This document shows positions 34,079 through 43,163 of a stretch of DNA of 64,000 bases, piece after piece. How positions within the stretch are numbered: the stretch's first letter is position 1; the number at the start of each line of letters is the position of its first letter. The stretch is from JAAXKN01 sp050259615. GTDB taxonomy: Bacteria; Bacteroidota; Ignavibacteria; Ignavibacteriales; SURF-24. Where the stretch lies: positions 15,514 to 79,513 of the forward strand of contig JBLNAZ010000131.1 in NCBI GenBank assembly GCA_050259615.1. Direction: 5' to 3'. The notes under the pieces were generated by a model. The model was not told the DNA's origin. It made no database searches and saw only the letters and a list, made by a program, of their open reading frames with translations. A program made the position numbers and the translations under genes.

Positions 34079-35179
34079 TTAAAATCCTTTTTTAATTATT
34101 CCGCCGGCAAGCACATAGCCCTGCTCGTCGTAAACAACAGCAGACTGCCCCGGCGTAATGGCACTTTTTGCCTCGTTAAATTTAAGTTCAAAATTGTTTT
34201 CATGAGCAGAAATTACTTCTGCCGGGGAGCCCTTGTCGGAATACCTGATTTTGCAGATAACTGTACTTCCGGGCTTTAGTATATCTGAGGAAACATAATT
34301 TACCTCTTCGGCAGAAAGGTTTTCCTGCATGAGGCCTGATTTGTCCCCGATCTCGATCGTATTATTATTATAATCTATTTTAGTTACATAAACCGGTCTG
34401 CCGAGAGCAATGCCGAGTCCTTTTCTCTGGCCGACAGTATAAAAAGGAATTCCCCTGTGTTCGCCTATTTTCCTGCCGTCAAGTAAAATATCCCCTTTTC
34501 CAATATTGTTCACAACTTCAGGGGCTTTCTCTCTTAAAAATCTCTCGTAATTATTATCGGCCACGAAGCAGATTTCCTGGCTGTCGGGTTTGGATGCCGT
34601 TTTGAGCCGGAATTTTTCAGCTAACTGACGCACTTCGCTTTTATTATACATTCCAAGCGGAAAAATTGTTCTCTTAAGGCTTTCCTGCGTAAGGCCCCAG
34701 AGAGCATAAGTCTGGTCTTTCCCGTTATCTTTTGAATTTTTCAGGCAGTAACGGTTTGTCTGAGCATTAAATTCAACATTGGCATAATGGCCTGTTGCAA
34801 CAAACTCTGCATCGAGTGCATCGGCTTTTTTAAGAAGCTCTTCCCATTTTATTTTTCTGTTGCAGACAACGCACGGGTTAGGCGTTCTGCCGTGGAGATA
34901 CTCATCCACAAAATTATCTATAACTGCATCTTCGAATGCTTTTGTAAAATCTACAGTATAATGAGGAAACCCCATCATAGAAGCCACGTTTTTAGCATCA
35001 TATACCGCATCAAGCGAACAGCAGCCCGATTCATGCTTGGGAGCCCCGCCAACTTCCATGAAGCCCCATGTTTTCATCGTTATTCCAATTACCTCATAAC
35101 CATCATTATGCAATAAAGCTGCTGCCACGGAAGAATCCACACCGCCCGACATTGCTACAATTACTCTGCCTTTGGACAC
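34079..35179 (-). CDS. mnmA: tRNA-specific 2-thiouridylase MnmA
   Basis: This enzyme thiolates U34 of tRNA-Lys, -Glu and -Gln. The ATP-PPase loop is SGGVDSSVAA (residues 11-20); catalytic cysteines are in NPCVVCNRKIKW and in DSQEICFV; and the C-terminal domains include YTVGQRKGLGIALG. Length and order are canonical. Start GTG at 35179 is set by AAAGGG about nine bases upstream; the overlapping ATG is out of frame. It is the first gene of a run of tRNA and chromosome maintenance genes. Confidence 0.95.
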   Translation of the reverse strand: MSKGRVIVAMSGGVDSSVAAALLHNDGYEVIGITMKTWGFMEVGGAPKHESGCCSLDAVYDAKNVASMMGFPHYTVDFTKAFEDAVIDNFVDEYLHGRTPNPCVVCNRKIKWEELLKKADALDAEFVATGHYANVEFNAQTNRYCLKNSKDNGKDQTYALWGLTQESLKRTIFPLGMYNKSEVRQLAEKFRLKTASKPDSQEICFVADNNYERFLREKAPEVVNNIGKGDILLDGRKIGEHRGIPFYTVGQRKGLGIALGRPVYVTKIDYNNNTIEIGDKSGLMQENLSAEEVNYVSSDILKPGSTVICKIRYSDKGSPAEVISAHENNFELKFNEAKSAITPGQSAVVYDEQGYVLAGGIIKKGF

Positions 35180-35454
35180 ATCGATACCCTTTCAGTTCTG
35201 TTATATTTAAATATTCAACGTTTAATATAGATAAATAGTTTTGGAAATTCTATGGAAAATGGGCGCCTGAAAATGCACTAATAAAATCAAAATAAAATCC
35301 GAAGATCTTTATGGATCATTTAGGTTCATAAAAGCCTGAATTTCAGATTTGCCGGGAAGAAGGGTCAAATGCCGGAATGTAAGTCAGGTCAGTATACAAA
35401 ACAGAAATTTAATTATCAATGTTTTTTTTAGAAAATCTTTGACCTCTGCTTTGC
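35180..35454. other. Intergenic upstream region shared by mnmA and the TonB-receptor operon
   Basis: Together with the promoter that follows, this is about 350 bp between divergent genes. It is AT-rich, without a credible ORF, and probably holds promoters in both directions. No operator repeat stands out. Confidence 0.5.
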
Positions 35455-35483
35455 TTGACTGTGCTGAAAATATTATCTAAAAT
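35455..35483 (+). promoter_or_regulatory. Candidate sigma70-type promoter of the TonB-receptor operon
   Basis: TTGACT at 35455-35460 and TAAAAT at 35478-35483 have an ideal 17-bp spacer, with the ATG at 35531 about 45 bp downstream. This is a consensus match only; a Bacteroidota-type TAnnTTTG element was not seen. Confidence 0.5.
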
Positions 35484-35530
35484 GCCTATGAAAAAAATCA
35501 ATGCCTTTACTGCACTAAGACAGGTAATCT

Positions 35531-38500
35531 ATGAAAAACAATTCTACTATGAAATTCTTTAAGATGAAACTTCTTATTGTTACAGGACTTATTCTTGTAT
35601 CTATGAGCAGCTTTGTCTTTGCCGCCAACGGCAAGATCACCGGGCGTGTTACAGACAGGGAAACCGGTGAACCACTGCCATCGGCAACCGTAGTCATCAC
35701 GCACGTTGCAGCTGCCGATGGAAAGGAAGTTCCACTTCCGAAAACAATCGGTGCTGCTACAGATGCAGACGGATATTACTTTATATTAAATGTTCAGCCC
35801 GGGGTTTACACTCTTAGCGCGAGCATAATTGGTTACACACCTACGGTCCAGAAATCTGTCAGAGTGGACCTGGACCGCACAATTACGGCAAATTTCCAGC
35901 TTGGTTCCACATCCATTCAAACCGAACAGGTTACGGTTGTAGCCCCGAGGGAAATCATTAAGCAGGACGTTTCAGGCACGCAGGAAGTTGTTGCATCGGC
36001 AAGAATTGAGCAGATGCCTGTCTTAAGGCTTGACGAGTTCATGGGAAGAATAAAGGGTGTAGAACTTATAAGCAACTCTGAAGGAAACGGCTTAAGCGTC
36101 AGAGGCGGCAATATCAGGGAAACTGATATACGTCTTGACGGAATGTCGCTTCAGGACCCGCGTTCCGGAAACTCCTACCTTGCACTTAACTCGACAACAA
36201 TTCAGCAGGTACAGGTTTTAACGGGCGGATTTGAAGCTAAATACGGCGGTATACAGTCGGGTCTGTTGAACGTTGTAACAAAGGACGGGCAGCGTGACCG
36301 CTACACTGTATCCTTAAAGATGGACGTGGCGCCGGCCGGACAAAGAAGATATTTCGGCACCGATCCATACAGCGACTCCTCGTGGGTATATAAGGTCTAT
36401 GCCGGGCAGTATGCTATGAATGGAATCAGAACCAAGGAAGATTCAGCTGCCGTGCCGAGCGACTTCTGGGGTTTCCCGGGCTGGGTAAAAGCCAGAACCA
36501 TACAGGCATTAAAAAAAGATATCGGAATGTTTACGGCAGACCAGCTCAGGGATCTGTGGTTGGCCCAGCATCCGCATTATACTTATCAGGATAAACCTGA
36601 TTATTATCTGGAAGGCAGCATTACAGGTCCGGTACCTGGTGAATGGATTCCGGGTTATGGTGAATTTGCAAAGAGAAGCACCTTCCTTATGGGTTTTAAA
36701 TATGAGAATTCACAGTTTGCATTTCCTGTTGGCGGAAGGGACCATTATCTGGACTGGAACGGCCAGATCAAAATTACCACAGCACTGAAAGATAACATGC
36801 GTCTGGCAGTCAACGGTATGTATGCAAAAGTATCCACATTAAGCGGCGGCAGCCGTACAAGTTTCGGCGGCGCTTTAAGTGACCAGGCATCGAGTTTCGG
36901 CTTCCTTAACAACACAGAAAGTTCAGTCAAAAGTCAGGCAGCGCTTCTTGGAGGTGCAAGCTACGATCAGATGTTCAACCGCAGCAGGCTCCAGTTCTTT
37001 GATCAGAAGTATATGGTAGGCGGAGCACGCCTAACACATACTCTTTCCGACAAGGCATTCTATACACTTGATTTTCAGATGGGTTATACTGATCAGAACC
37101 TCCAGCCTTTCAGGGCTGACACGAGCAACCCGAACTTCTGGTACACAATGTACAGTGCTGCTACGAAGAAATACTACCGGTTCCCGCTTCCTATTTACGG
37201 AAGCCCGAATGCATCAACAAACTACGGCGCCGATCCGCTGGGTAATTATAAATTATATGGCGGTACACAGAGAGTGGATTCATCATACACAACCACTTTC
37301 CAGTTAAAGGGTGATTTTACAGCACAGCTGGGGCGTCATAACCAGCTGGATGCAGGTTTTTCTGCAAAAATGGAAGATTTCTTTGTTTATACCGGCACCT
37401 GGTTCCAGAGCCAGCTTTCCTACACGCCAGATACCTGGCAGTACCTGAAATCACATCCGCTGCAGATAGGCCTTTATGCACAGGACAAGCTTGAGTTTGA
37501 AGGCATGATTCTGAATGCTGGTTTTAGAGTTGACTATTTTAACCCGTTCAAAAAAGGCTTCCAGGTCGGTTTCCCTGAAAGCGAGGAATATGCCCGCCTG
37601 ATGAATGACATTTACCCGAATCTGCCAGGCGATGCAATGAGCTACGAGCGCTGGCTTGCCTTCAGGGATTTAATTGCAAATCCTCCGGGATGGCCGCGCA
37701 CAGAAAATGCATCACAAATTTATCTGTCGCCAAGACTCGGTGTTTCATTCCCTATTACAGAAGACAGCAAGATGTACTTCAATTACGGTACTTTTTACCA
37801 GAGACAGCCAATGGCTTTCCTGTATGATACCTATACGGTTCTTGGCGGTGTGACTGTTCCTACGCCGGGACTTGCAATGGAAAAGACAGTTTCATATGAG
37901 TTCGGCTATGAGCAGATGTTTTTATCTGACCTGATTGCAAATGTTACGGCATATTACAAAGATATCAGCAACCGTGCCCTTGCACGCACGTACGTAAACT
38001 GGTATGAGGATAACAACGTTACGGAATATGTTCCTGACGGGTACAAGGATGTCAGAGGTGTTGAATTACGCTTCGAGAAACCAGTAGGAAAGTTTGTAAC
38101 ATTTAACGCAATGTATGATTATATGGTAGCCAGTTCAGGACAGTCGGGTCTTTCCACAATATATGAAAACATGGTTAAGTACAGAGACAATGCATTGCGT
38201 AGTGCAGCAGTCTACCGTTCGGATCCCCTTCCAAGGGCAAACGCCAACCTTAACCTGCATACACCTTCTGATCTTGGAGATGGGTTCTACGGGTTAAATT
38301 ACTTAATTGGCGACCTGTATGCCGATTTCTTCTTTGAATGGCGTTCAGGCGGAAGATTTCTCCTAAACCCGGGAGAAACCGATGTGAATCTCTGGAAGTA
38401 TGCCGAAATTATTGATTACTGGAATATTGACTTCCGTGCATCCAAGGCAATCAATACCTCATTCGGAAGCCTGGAACTGGTCTTTACAGTAAAGAACCTG

Positions 38501-38707
38501 ACAAATAACAAATGGCTTAGCACAGGCAACATGACACAGAAGCAGTATAATGATTACAAGAATTCACTTCAGACTCCTGACAAAGGAGGCAACGACAAGT
38601 GGGGACAGTGGAAGTCAGATGATAATCATATCAAAACCGGCTGGCTTGATGCCCCGATATTCCTTAATCCAAGAAGAATTTTATTTGGTCTCCGTATCAA
38701 TATATAA
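35531..38707 (+). CDS. TonB-dependent outer-membrane receptor with N-terminal CarboxypepD-like domain
   Basis: The 1058-residue product has a signal peptide (about residues 12-32). A carboxypeptidase-regulatory-like beta-sandwich follows (about 35-120, GKITGRVTDRETGEPLPSATV), then a TonB plug (about 140-255, LDEFMGRIKGVELISN, SVRGGNIRETDIRLDGMS, VLTGGFEAKYGG) and a long barrel rich in aromatics to the end (ILFGLRINI). The architecture is SusC-like, but no SusD lipoprotein follows; instead come a secreted FN3/C-terminal-domain protein and a PorV-like barrel. The substrate is unknown. An AGG lies 7 nt before the ATG. It is the first gene of a three-gene operon. Confidence 0.85.
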   Translation: MKNNSTMKFFKMKLLIVTGLILVSMSSFVFAANGKITGRVTDRETGEPLPSATVVITHVAAADGKEVPLPKTIGAATDADGYYFILNVQPGVYTLSASIIGYTPTVQKSVRVDLDRTITANFQLGSTSIQTEQVTVVAPREIIKQDVSGTQEVVASARIEQMPVLRLDEFMGRIKGVELISNSEGNGLSVRGGNIRETDIRLDGMSLQDPRSGNSYLALNSTTIQQVQVLTGGFEAKYGGIQSGLLNVVTKDGQRDRYTVSLKMDVAPAGQRRYFGTDPYSDSSWVYKVYAGQYAMNGIRTKEDSAAVPSDFWGFPGWVKARTIQALKKDIGMFTADQLRDLWLAQHPHYTYQDKPDYYLEGSITGPVPGEWIPGYGEFAKRSTFLMGFKYENSQFAFPVGGRDHYLDWNGQIKITTALKDNMRLAVNGMYAKVSTLSGGSRTSFGGALSDQASSFGFLNNTESSVKSQAALLGGASYDQMFNRSRLQFFDQKYMVGGARLTHTLSDKAFYTLDFQMGYTDQNLQPFRADTSNPNFWYTMYSAATKKYYRFPLPIYGSPNASTNYGADPLGNYKLYGGTQRVDSSYTTTFQLKGDFTAQLGRHNQLDAGFSAKMEDFFVYTGTWFQSQLSYTPDTWQYLKSHPLQIGLYAQDKLEFEGMILNAGFRVDYFNPFKKGFQVGFPESEEYARLMNDIYPNLPGDAMSYERWLAFRDLIANPPGWPRTENASQIYLSPRLGVSFPITEDSKMYFNYGTFYQRQPMAFLYDTYTVLGGVTVPTPGLAMEKTVSYEFGYEQMFLSDLIANVTAYYKDISNRALARTYVNWYEDNNVTEYVPDGYKDVRGVELRFEKPVGKFVTFNAMYDYMVASSGQSGLSTIYENMVKYRDNALRSAAVYRSDPLPRANANLNLHTPSDLGDGFYGLNYLIGDLYADFFFEWRSGGRFLLNPGETDVNLWKYAEIIDYWNIDFRASKAINTSFGSLELVFTVKNLTNNKWLSTGNMTQKQYNDYKNSLQTPDKGGNDKWGQWKSDDNHIKTGWLDAPIFLNPRRILFGLRINI

Positions 38708-38716
38708 GGATTTAAC

Positions 38717-40825
38717 ATGAAAAGAAGCTATTTATCAAGTTTATTATTTGTAATACTGTTCATACCGGCTTTAACGGCATTTGGGCAGAGGAGGTACAAT
38801 CCTCCCATTATGAACATGGATGTGGGTCATATTAATCTTACCTTCAACAAGCTTACCGGTGACGGCGGTCTGCAGAGCATGTACAGCTGGAACCTTACGG
38901 GTGCTAGTCCGCAAAATACGGAAATATTTTACTGGCCTGCGGACCAGTGGAAGTCCAATATGCTTTACCAGATTTTCAACCCGATTTCTCTGGATGAGAA
39001 CGGTATAATAAATGAAAAGGGTGTAAAACAAGGAGCATTCGTCAGCGGCGGTGCACTGACAAATAACGGTACAACCGACTGGGCCCAGGAAACCAGGCGC
39101 TACCGTCCCCCGCACATTGTTATTGACGGGCTTACACAGGATCCTCCGTACCTCTGGAGTGTGGACCCGAATCTTAAGAGTGATATAAAAATTGAGTTTG
39201 AAGACGTTCTGGCTCAGTTCGGTATCAGAAGTCACGTTGAGGTTTACGGTTTCAGCAATCCTGATCATGCCGACTATTTTATCTGGAAGGCAACGCATAA
39301 ATTTACAGGCGAACTTAAGATACCGCGCCAGACGGCTTCCTCACTGGACAGTATTCCTGATCAGACGATACGCTTCTGGTGGCCTCTATCTTTCAGCTTC
39401 GGTCCTACCAAGGCTGGCGAATTCAGGGCCCTGGGAGGCTACGGCTTCGAAGGTCAGGATGACTACGACAGCTGGTTTAAGGTTCCATCACAGAATGGCG
39501 GAGCCCGCGACAGCCTATATATTGCTTACTACAGGGACGGAAAAGCTAATGGAACAGTATCCTATTCCAACGGTTCTACTGATGATACGGGAGATCCGGA
39601 CAGAACAACAGGACACCTGTATTCAACGCAGATTCCGGGCTTCACACTCCTGCATGCCGATAAAAGTTATCAGGACAACACTGATGACAAAAGTCAGCCT
39701 TATTCAATGGCTCATGCAAGCATAGAGACTAATCTCTGGGGTGACCACTCAAACGGAGTAAGGCTTGTCTACCGCGGTGATGCTTCCAACGGGCACTTCC
39801 CTGTTGAACCCCCTGTTACTGAAAAAGGTTATGAAAAAGGGCCAATGAGGTTTATAACTGTAGGTCCGTATGAATTAACAAAAGACAAAAAAATCGGAAG
39901 AGCAGATTCAATTACATTCGTTTATGCTGTTGGTGCCGGAGACATCGGCTGGACGAAGGCCGACTCGATCGGAAGACTCTGGCTGAACAAGCAGATCACC
40001 GATCAGCAGAGACTTGATTATATGATGAAGGGGCGCGACAGTCTTGCAAAGGCACTTGACCATGCAAACTGGGCATGGGGCCGTTTAAGCCAGGGAAAAT
40101 CTGTTCCTGCAACACCGCCGCCGCCGGATATGACAGTAACATCCGGCAACGACAAAATTAATGTAAGCTGGTCTTATCCGGATCCTTCATACTTCAATGA
40201 TGCGGTTACAAAGGTTGACGACTGGTATGCCTGGAGAGTATACAGGAAAAGGGGTGCTCTTTTAGTGGACGATCCTCTGGACCAGAAGAGCGGTGCGCGC
40301 TGGGAGCTTGTCTATGAAACAAAAGACCGCAGCCAGACCACTTTTGTTGATAAGGATGTTCAAAGAGGTATTGATTACTATTATGCAGTTACTGCAATGG
40401 ACAACGGCACACAGAACCCGGATGATATTGTTCCGAATCAGAAACTTGAAAGTTCACGCTTGCAAACGCGTTCGATGGTTCCTGCCGTTCCTTATAAGCC
40501 CGGTTTGGATAATGGCGACTACGTCCGTGTGGTTCCAAACCCTGCTTCCAGGTACGGACAGGGCGCAGCTCTTGGCAGCGGTACACCAGACAAGATCAGC
40601 TTTTTCAACCTGCCATTTAAGTGCACGCTGAAGATCTTTACCGAGACCGGTGACCTGGTTAAAACTATTGAGCACCTGGGTACAGCCGATGATAGCTGGG
40701 ATCAGCGGACCGATGAAAATCAGTATGTCAGCACCGGCATATATATTCTTGCCGTAACTAATGTTCAGGCTGTGAGCGGCAAGGGTTCTGAGAATCAGTT
40801 TGTGAAATTTATTATCGTCCGCTAA
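38717..40825 (+). CDS. Secreted FN3 protein with T9SS-type C-terminal sorting domain
   Basis: A 702-residue exported protein: signal peptide (LSSLLFVILFIPALTAFG), a large N-terminal beta-rich region of unknown fold (about 25-460), a fibronectin type III-like domain (about 462-575; PPPDMTVTSGNDKINVSW, RVYRKRG, RGIDYYYAVTAMD) and a C-terminal domain (about 600-702) with VRVVPNPASR, TLKIFTETGDLVKTIEH and STGIYILAVTN. The last resembles FlgD-like/type A sorting domains used by type IX secretion. It probably ends up at or outside the outer membrane. It starts 9 nt after the TonB receptor. I do not recognise the N-terminal region. Confidence 0.75.
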   Translation: MKRSYLSSLLFVILFIPALTAFGQRRYNPPIMNMDVGHINLTFNKLTGDGGLQSMYSWNLTGASPQNTEIFYWPADQWKSNMLYQIFNPISLDENGIINEKGVKQGAFVSGGALTNNGTTDWAQETRRYRPPHIVIDGLTQDPPYLWSVDPNLKSDIKIEFEDVLAQFGIRSHVEVYGFSNPDHADYFIWKATHKFTGELKIPRQTASSLDSIPDQTIRFWWPLSFSFGPTKAGEFRALGGYGFEGQDDYDSWFKVPSQNGGARDSLYIAYYRDGKANGTVSYSNGSTDDTGDPDRTTGHLYSTQIPGFTLLHADKSYQDNTDDKSQPYSMAHASIETNLWGDHSNGVRLVYRGDASNGHFPVEPPVTEKGYEKGPMRFITVGPYELTKDKKIGRADSITFVYAVGAGDIGWTKADSIGRLWLNKQITDQQRLDYMMKGRDSLAKALDHANWAWGRLSQGKSVPATPPPPDMTVTSGNDKINVSWSYPDPSYFNDAVTKVDDWYAWRVYRKRGALLVDDPLDQKSGARWELVYETKDRSQTTFVDKDVQRGIDYYYAVTAMDNGTQNPDDIVPNQKLESSRLQTRSMVPAVPYKPGLDNGDYVRVVPNPASRYGQGAALGSGTPDKISFFNLPFKCTLKIFTETGDLVKTIEHLGTADDSWDQRTDENQYVSTGIYILAVTNVQAVSGKGSENQFVKFIIVR

Positions 40826-40839
40826 GCATAGGAGAACAA

Positions 40840-41868
40840 ATGAAATTAATATATAAAATAACTCTGAGTACGCTCGTTATCCTGCTGTGGGCAGGATATT
40901 CCAACGCCCAGATTGTAAAGAAAGCACAGGTTGGCTTCAGGTTCCTCGAGAATCCTGTTTCGGCTGAAGCTGTTGGGCGCGGAACCACGGGAATTATTAG
41001 CACTTTGAATTCAAACAGCATTTTCTGGAACCCGGCTTTGCTTGGGCTGATAGAAAGCAATGTGGATGTAAATCTGAACTATACAAAGGGCATTGCCGAT
41101 ATCAACTACAATGCAGCCGCTGCCTCGTTAAAGCTGGGAGATTTCGGGGTGCTTGGTTTCAGCCTTCTTTATATGGACTATGGTACTTTCTACGGAACCG
41201 TAAGAGCCCCTGAAGGCTACAGGGAGACCGGCACTTTTTCACCTCAGGCTTATTCTGTAGGTATGGCATTTTCACAGAAGCTGACGGACAGGTTTTCCTA
41301 TGGTGTTCACCTGAAATATTTCTACCAGAAGCTTGGTGATGCTGTTGTTGCTTTGAAAGGGACTTCGCTTTCCGACTCGAACCTTGTTCTGGGTAAAAAA
41401 AGCTACAGCAGTGATGGTTTTAACCTTCCGCTGGCTTTTGATGTTGGCGCTTACTACGATTTTCAATATAACGGAATCCGCTTTGGCGCCAGTCTGCAGA
41501 ACATATCGAAGGAATACCATTATGAAGCTGAAGACTTTCCGCTTCCTTTTGCAATAAACTTCGGTGCCACGGTTGAACCGTTCGGGTTCTTCAACTTCAA
41601 TAATCCCGATCATAAGATGGTTCTAAGCCTTGAATCGCGCCATCCGAGGGATTTCGGTGAAAAACTGAAAGTGGGGGCCGAATACACTTATATCAACAGC
41701 TTTATTGTAAGAGCAGGTTATATGACAAATTACGACGGCCGTTCATTCACTTTCGGTGCCGGCGTAAGGCAGGAAATCTCAGGAGTTCCATTCCGCGTGG
41801 ATTATGCATATGAACCGTGGGAAATTTTCGGAGGTGTCCACTTTATAACAATTGGTGTTTCGTACTAA
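40840..41868 (+). CDS. PorV/PorQ-family outer-membrane barrel protein
   Basis: The 342-residue protein has a signal peptide (KITLSTLVILLWAGYSNA) and the PorV/PorQ-family beginning: RFLENPVSAEAVGRGTTG, then NSIFWNPALLGLIES, followed by a 14-strand-like barrel (AAASLKLGDFGVLGFSLLYMDYG) ending FGGVHFITIGVSY. In the type IX system PorV shuttles C-terminal-domain cargo and PorQ binds the sortase complex; many Ignavibacteria-type paralogues have no known role. It directly follows a CTD-bearing protein, which suggests a dedicated cargo/barrel pair. An AGGAGA box precedes the ATG. It is the last gene before a terminator. Confidence 0.85.
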   Translation: MKLIYKITLSTLVILLWAGYSNAQIVKKAQVGFRFLENPVSAEAVGRGTTGIISTLNSNSIFWNPALLGLIESNVDVNLNYTKGIADINYNAAAASLKLGDFGVLGFSLLYMDYGTFYGTVRAPEGYRETGTFSPQAYSVGMAFSQKLTDRFSYGVHLKYFYQKLGDAVVALKGTSLSDSNLVLGKKSYSSDGFNLPLAFDVGAYYDFQYNGIRFGASLQNISKEYHYEAEDFPLPFAINFGATVEPFGFFNFNNPDHKMVLSLESRHPRDFGEKLKVGAEYTYINSFIVRAGYMTNYDGRSFTFGAGVRQEISGVPFRVDYAYEPWEIFGGVHFITIGVSY

Positions 41869-41895
41869 GGTAAACTTTCAACAAACCAATCCTAT

Positions 41896-41932
41896 AAGCC
41901 CCGGATGATTCAACTTATCCGGGGTTTTTTAT
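41896..41932 (+). terminator. Rho-independent terminator of the TonB-receptor operon
   Basis: CCCCGGAT (41899-41906) and ATCCGGGG (41917-41924) pair around a 10-base loop, followed by TTTTTTATTT. Confidence 0.88.
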
Positions 41933-41996
41933 TTATTAGCAAATAGTTAAATTGCCCCGTAAATCCTACTAACTCTTTTAAGGAGAGAAACAAGGT

Positions 41997-43052
41997 ATGA
42001 AATGTCTTTATCTTTTATTTTTATCAGTAATAGTTCCAGGTTTTATTATGGCACAGGATGTAAGACCGGTTAGAGACGACGTAGGTTTCTGCTGGACATC
42101 GGAGGAGATGGATGAGCTCATAAACTATCTTTCAAGCCAGGAAGATAACAAACAGCAGCCCTTTTCTGAAGGCCTGATAGGCGGTATTTCTCCCCACGAT
42201 GACTTCCTTTTTGCAGGAAACATTTACTACCCTCTTTTTAAGTCCCTCAGGGCGAAGGAAGTAATTATTTTCGGCGTTACACACGGAACGGTAAGAAAAG
42301 AAATCGGGGATCCGAAGAATGTTCTTTTATTGGATGACTACAAATTCTGGAAAGGTCCTTACAGCAATGTTGAAATATCAGATTTAAGAGAGGCAATTAA
42401 AAGTAATCTTAAGCCTGAATATTTCAGTGTCAACGACAAAGCCCACAATCTCGAGCATTCAATTGAGGCATTAGTCCCCTTTCTGCAGCATTTTAATCCC
42501 GGTATAAAAATCACCCCTGTCATGGTGACACAGATGCCTTTTGAAACTATGGACAAAATAAGCAGTGAGCTTTCAGGGATCATAGCAGATTACATTAAGA
42601 AAAACAATCTCACACCGGGCAAAGACATTGCATTTCTTATTTCATCCGACGCCACGCATTACGGAGAGGATTTCAAGTTTACTCCTTACGGAGAAGACGA
42701 GAAAGCGCATGAGACCGGCACTGAAAGGGATATGTACGTTGCAGATGCAAATCTGAATAAAAGCCTGGATGTTCAGGCCGTAAACGCATTAAACAATGAA
42801 CTAACGACGCAGCAGGATCCAAAATATGCAGCGCCCACATGGTGCGGAAGGTTTTCTGTTCCTTTCGGTCTGCTTACAACGGTTAAGACACTTGAAAAGC
42901 TGAATCTCCAGGTTTCGGGAAAGGTGTTGAGGTATTCTGACACGTGGACGGAAGGTGTTATGCCCATAAAGCGGACAAACCTAGGAATAACGGCACCTTT
43001 TTCGCTTAAGCACTGGTGCGGTCATCTTTCGGCGGGAATATATCTGAAATAG
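41997..43052 (+). CDS. Exported MEMO-family protein (AmmeMemoRadiSam system B-like)
   Basis: This protein belongs to the MEMO1/AmmeMemoRadiSam-B family. Residues matching the metal or substrate pocket of MEMO1 are H67 (ISPHDDFLFAG), H96 (IFGVTHGT), H221 (SSDATHYG) and C283 (TWCGRF), with the NLEHSIEALVPFLQ helix. The relation of MEMO to extradiol dioxygenases suggests metal-dependent chemistry, but the reaction is not known. Unusually, it has a cleavable signal peptide (about residues 1-19, LYLLFLSVIVPGFIMAQ), so it should work in the periplasm. No AMMECR1 or radical SAM partner is nearby. An AAGGAG box lies just before the ATG. Confidence 0.85.
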   Translation: MKCLYLLFLSVIVPGFIMAQDVRPVRDDVGFCWTSEEMDELINYLSSQEDNKQQPFSEGLIGGISPHDDFLFAGNIYYPLFKSLRAKEVIIFGVTHGTVRKEIGDPKNVLLLDDYKFWKGPYSNVEISDLREAIKSNLKPEYFSVNDKAHNLEHSIEALVPFLQHFNPGIKITPVMVTQMPFETMDKISSELSGIIADYIKKNNLTPGKDIAFLISSDATHYGEDFKFTPYGEDEKAHETGTERDMYVADANLNKSLDVQAVNALNNELTTQQDPKYAAPTWCGRFSVPFGLLTTVKTLEKLNLQVSGKVLRYSDTWTEGVMPIKRTNLGITAPFSLKHWCGHLSAGIYLK

Positions 43053-43107
43053 TTCGAAGTTCAATATTAAAGTATTTCGCCTGCGGCCAGAAGCAATTAG
43101 TAGAAAT

Positions 43108-43145
43108 AAAAAAGGCACATGCAATTTATTGCATATGCCTTTTTA
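43108..43145. terminator. Bidirectional terminator between MEMO and GH2 genes
   Basis: AAAGGCACATGCAAT and ATTGCATATGCCTTT pair with one C/A mismatch around a TT loop. A-runs and T-runs flank both sides, so it can end both convergent genes. Confidence 0.75.
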
Positions 43146-43163
43146 TTTGATAATTGCAGAAAG

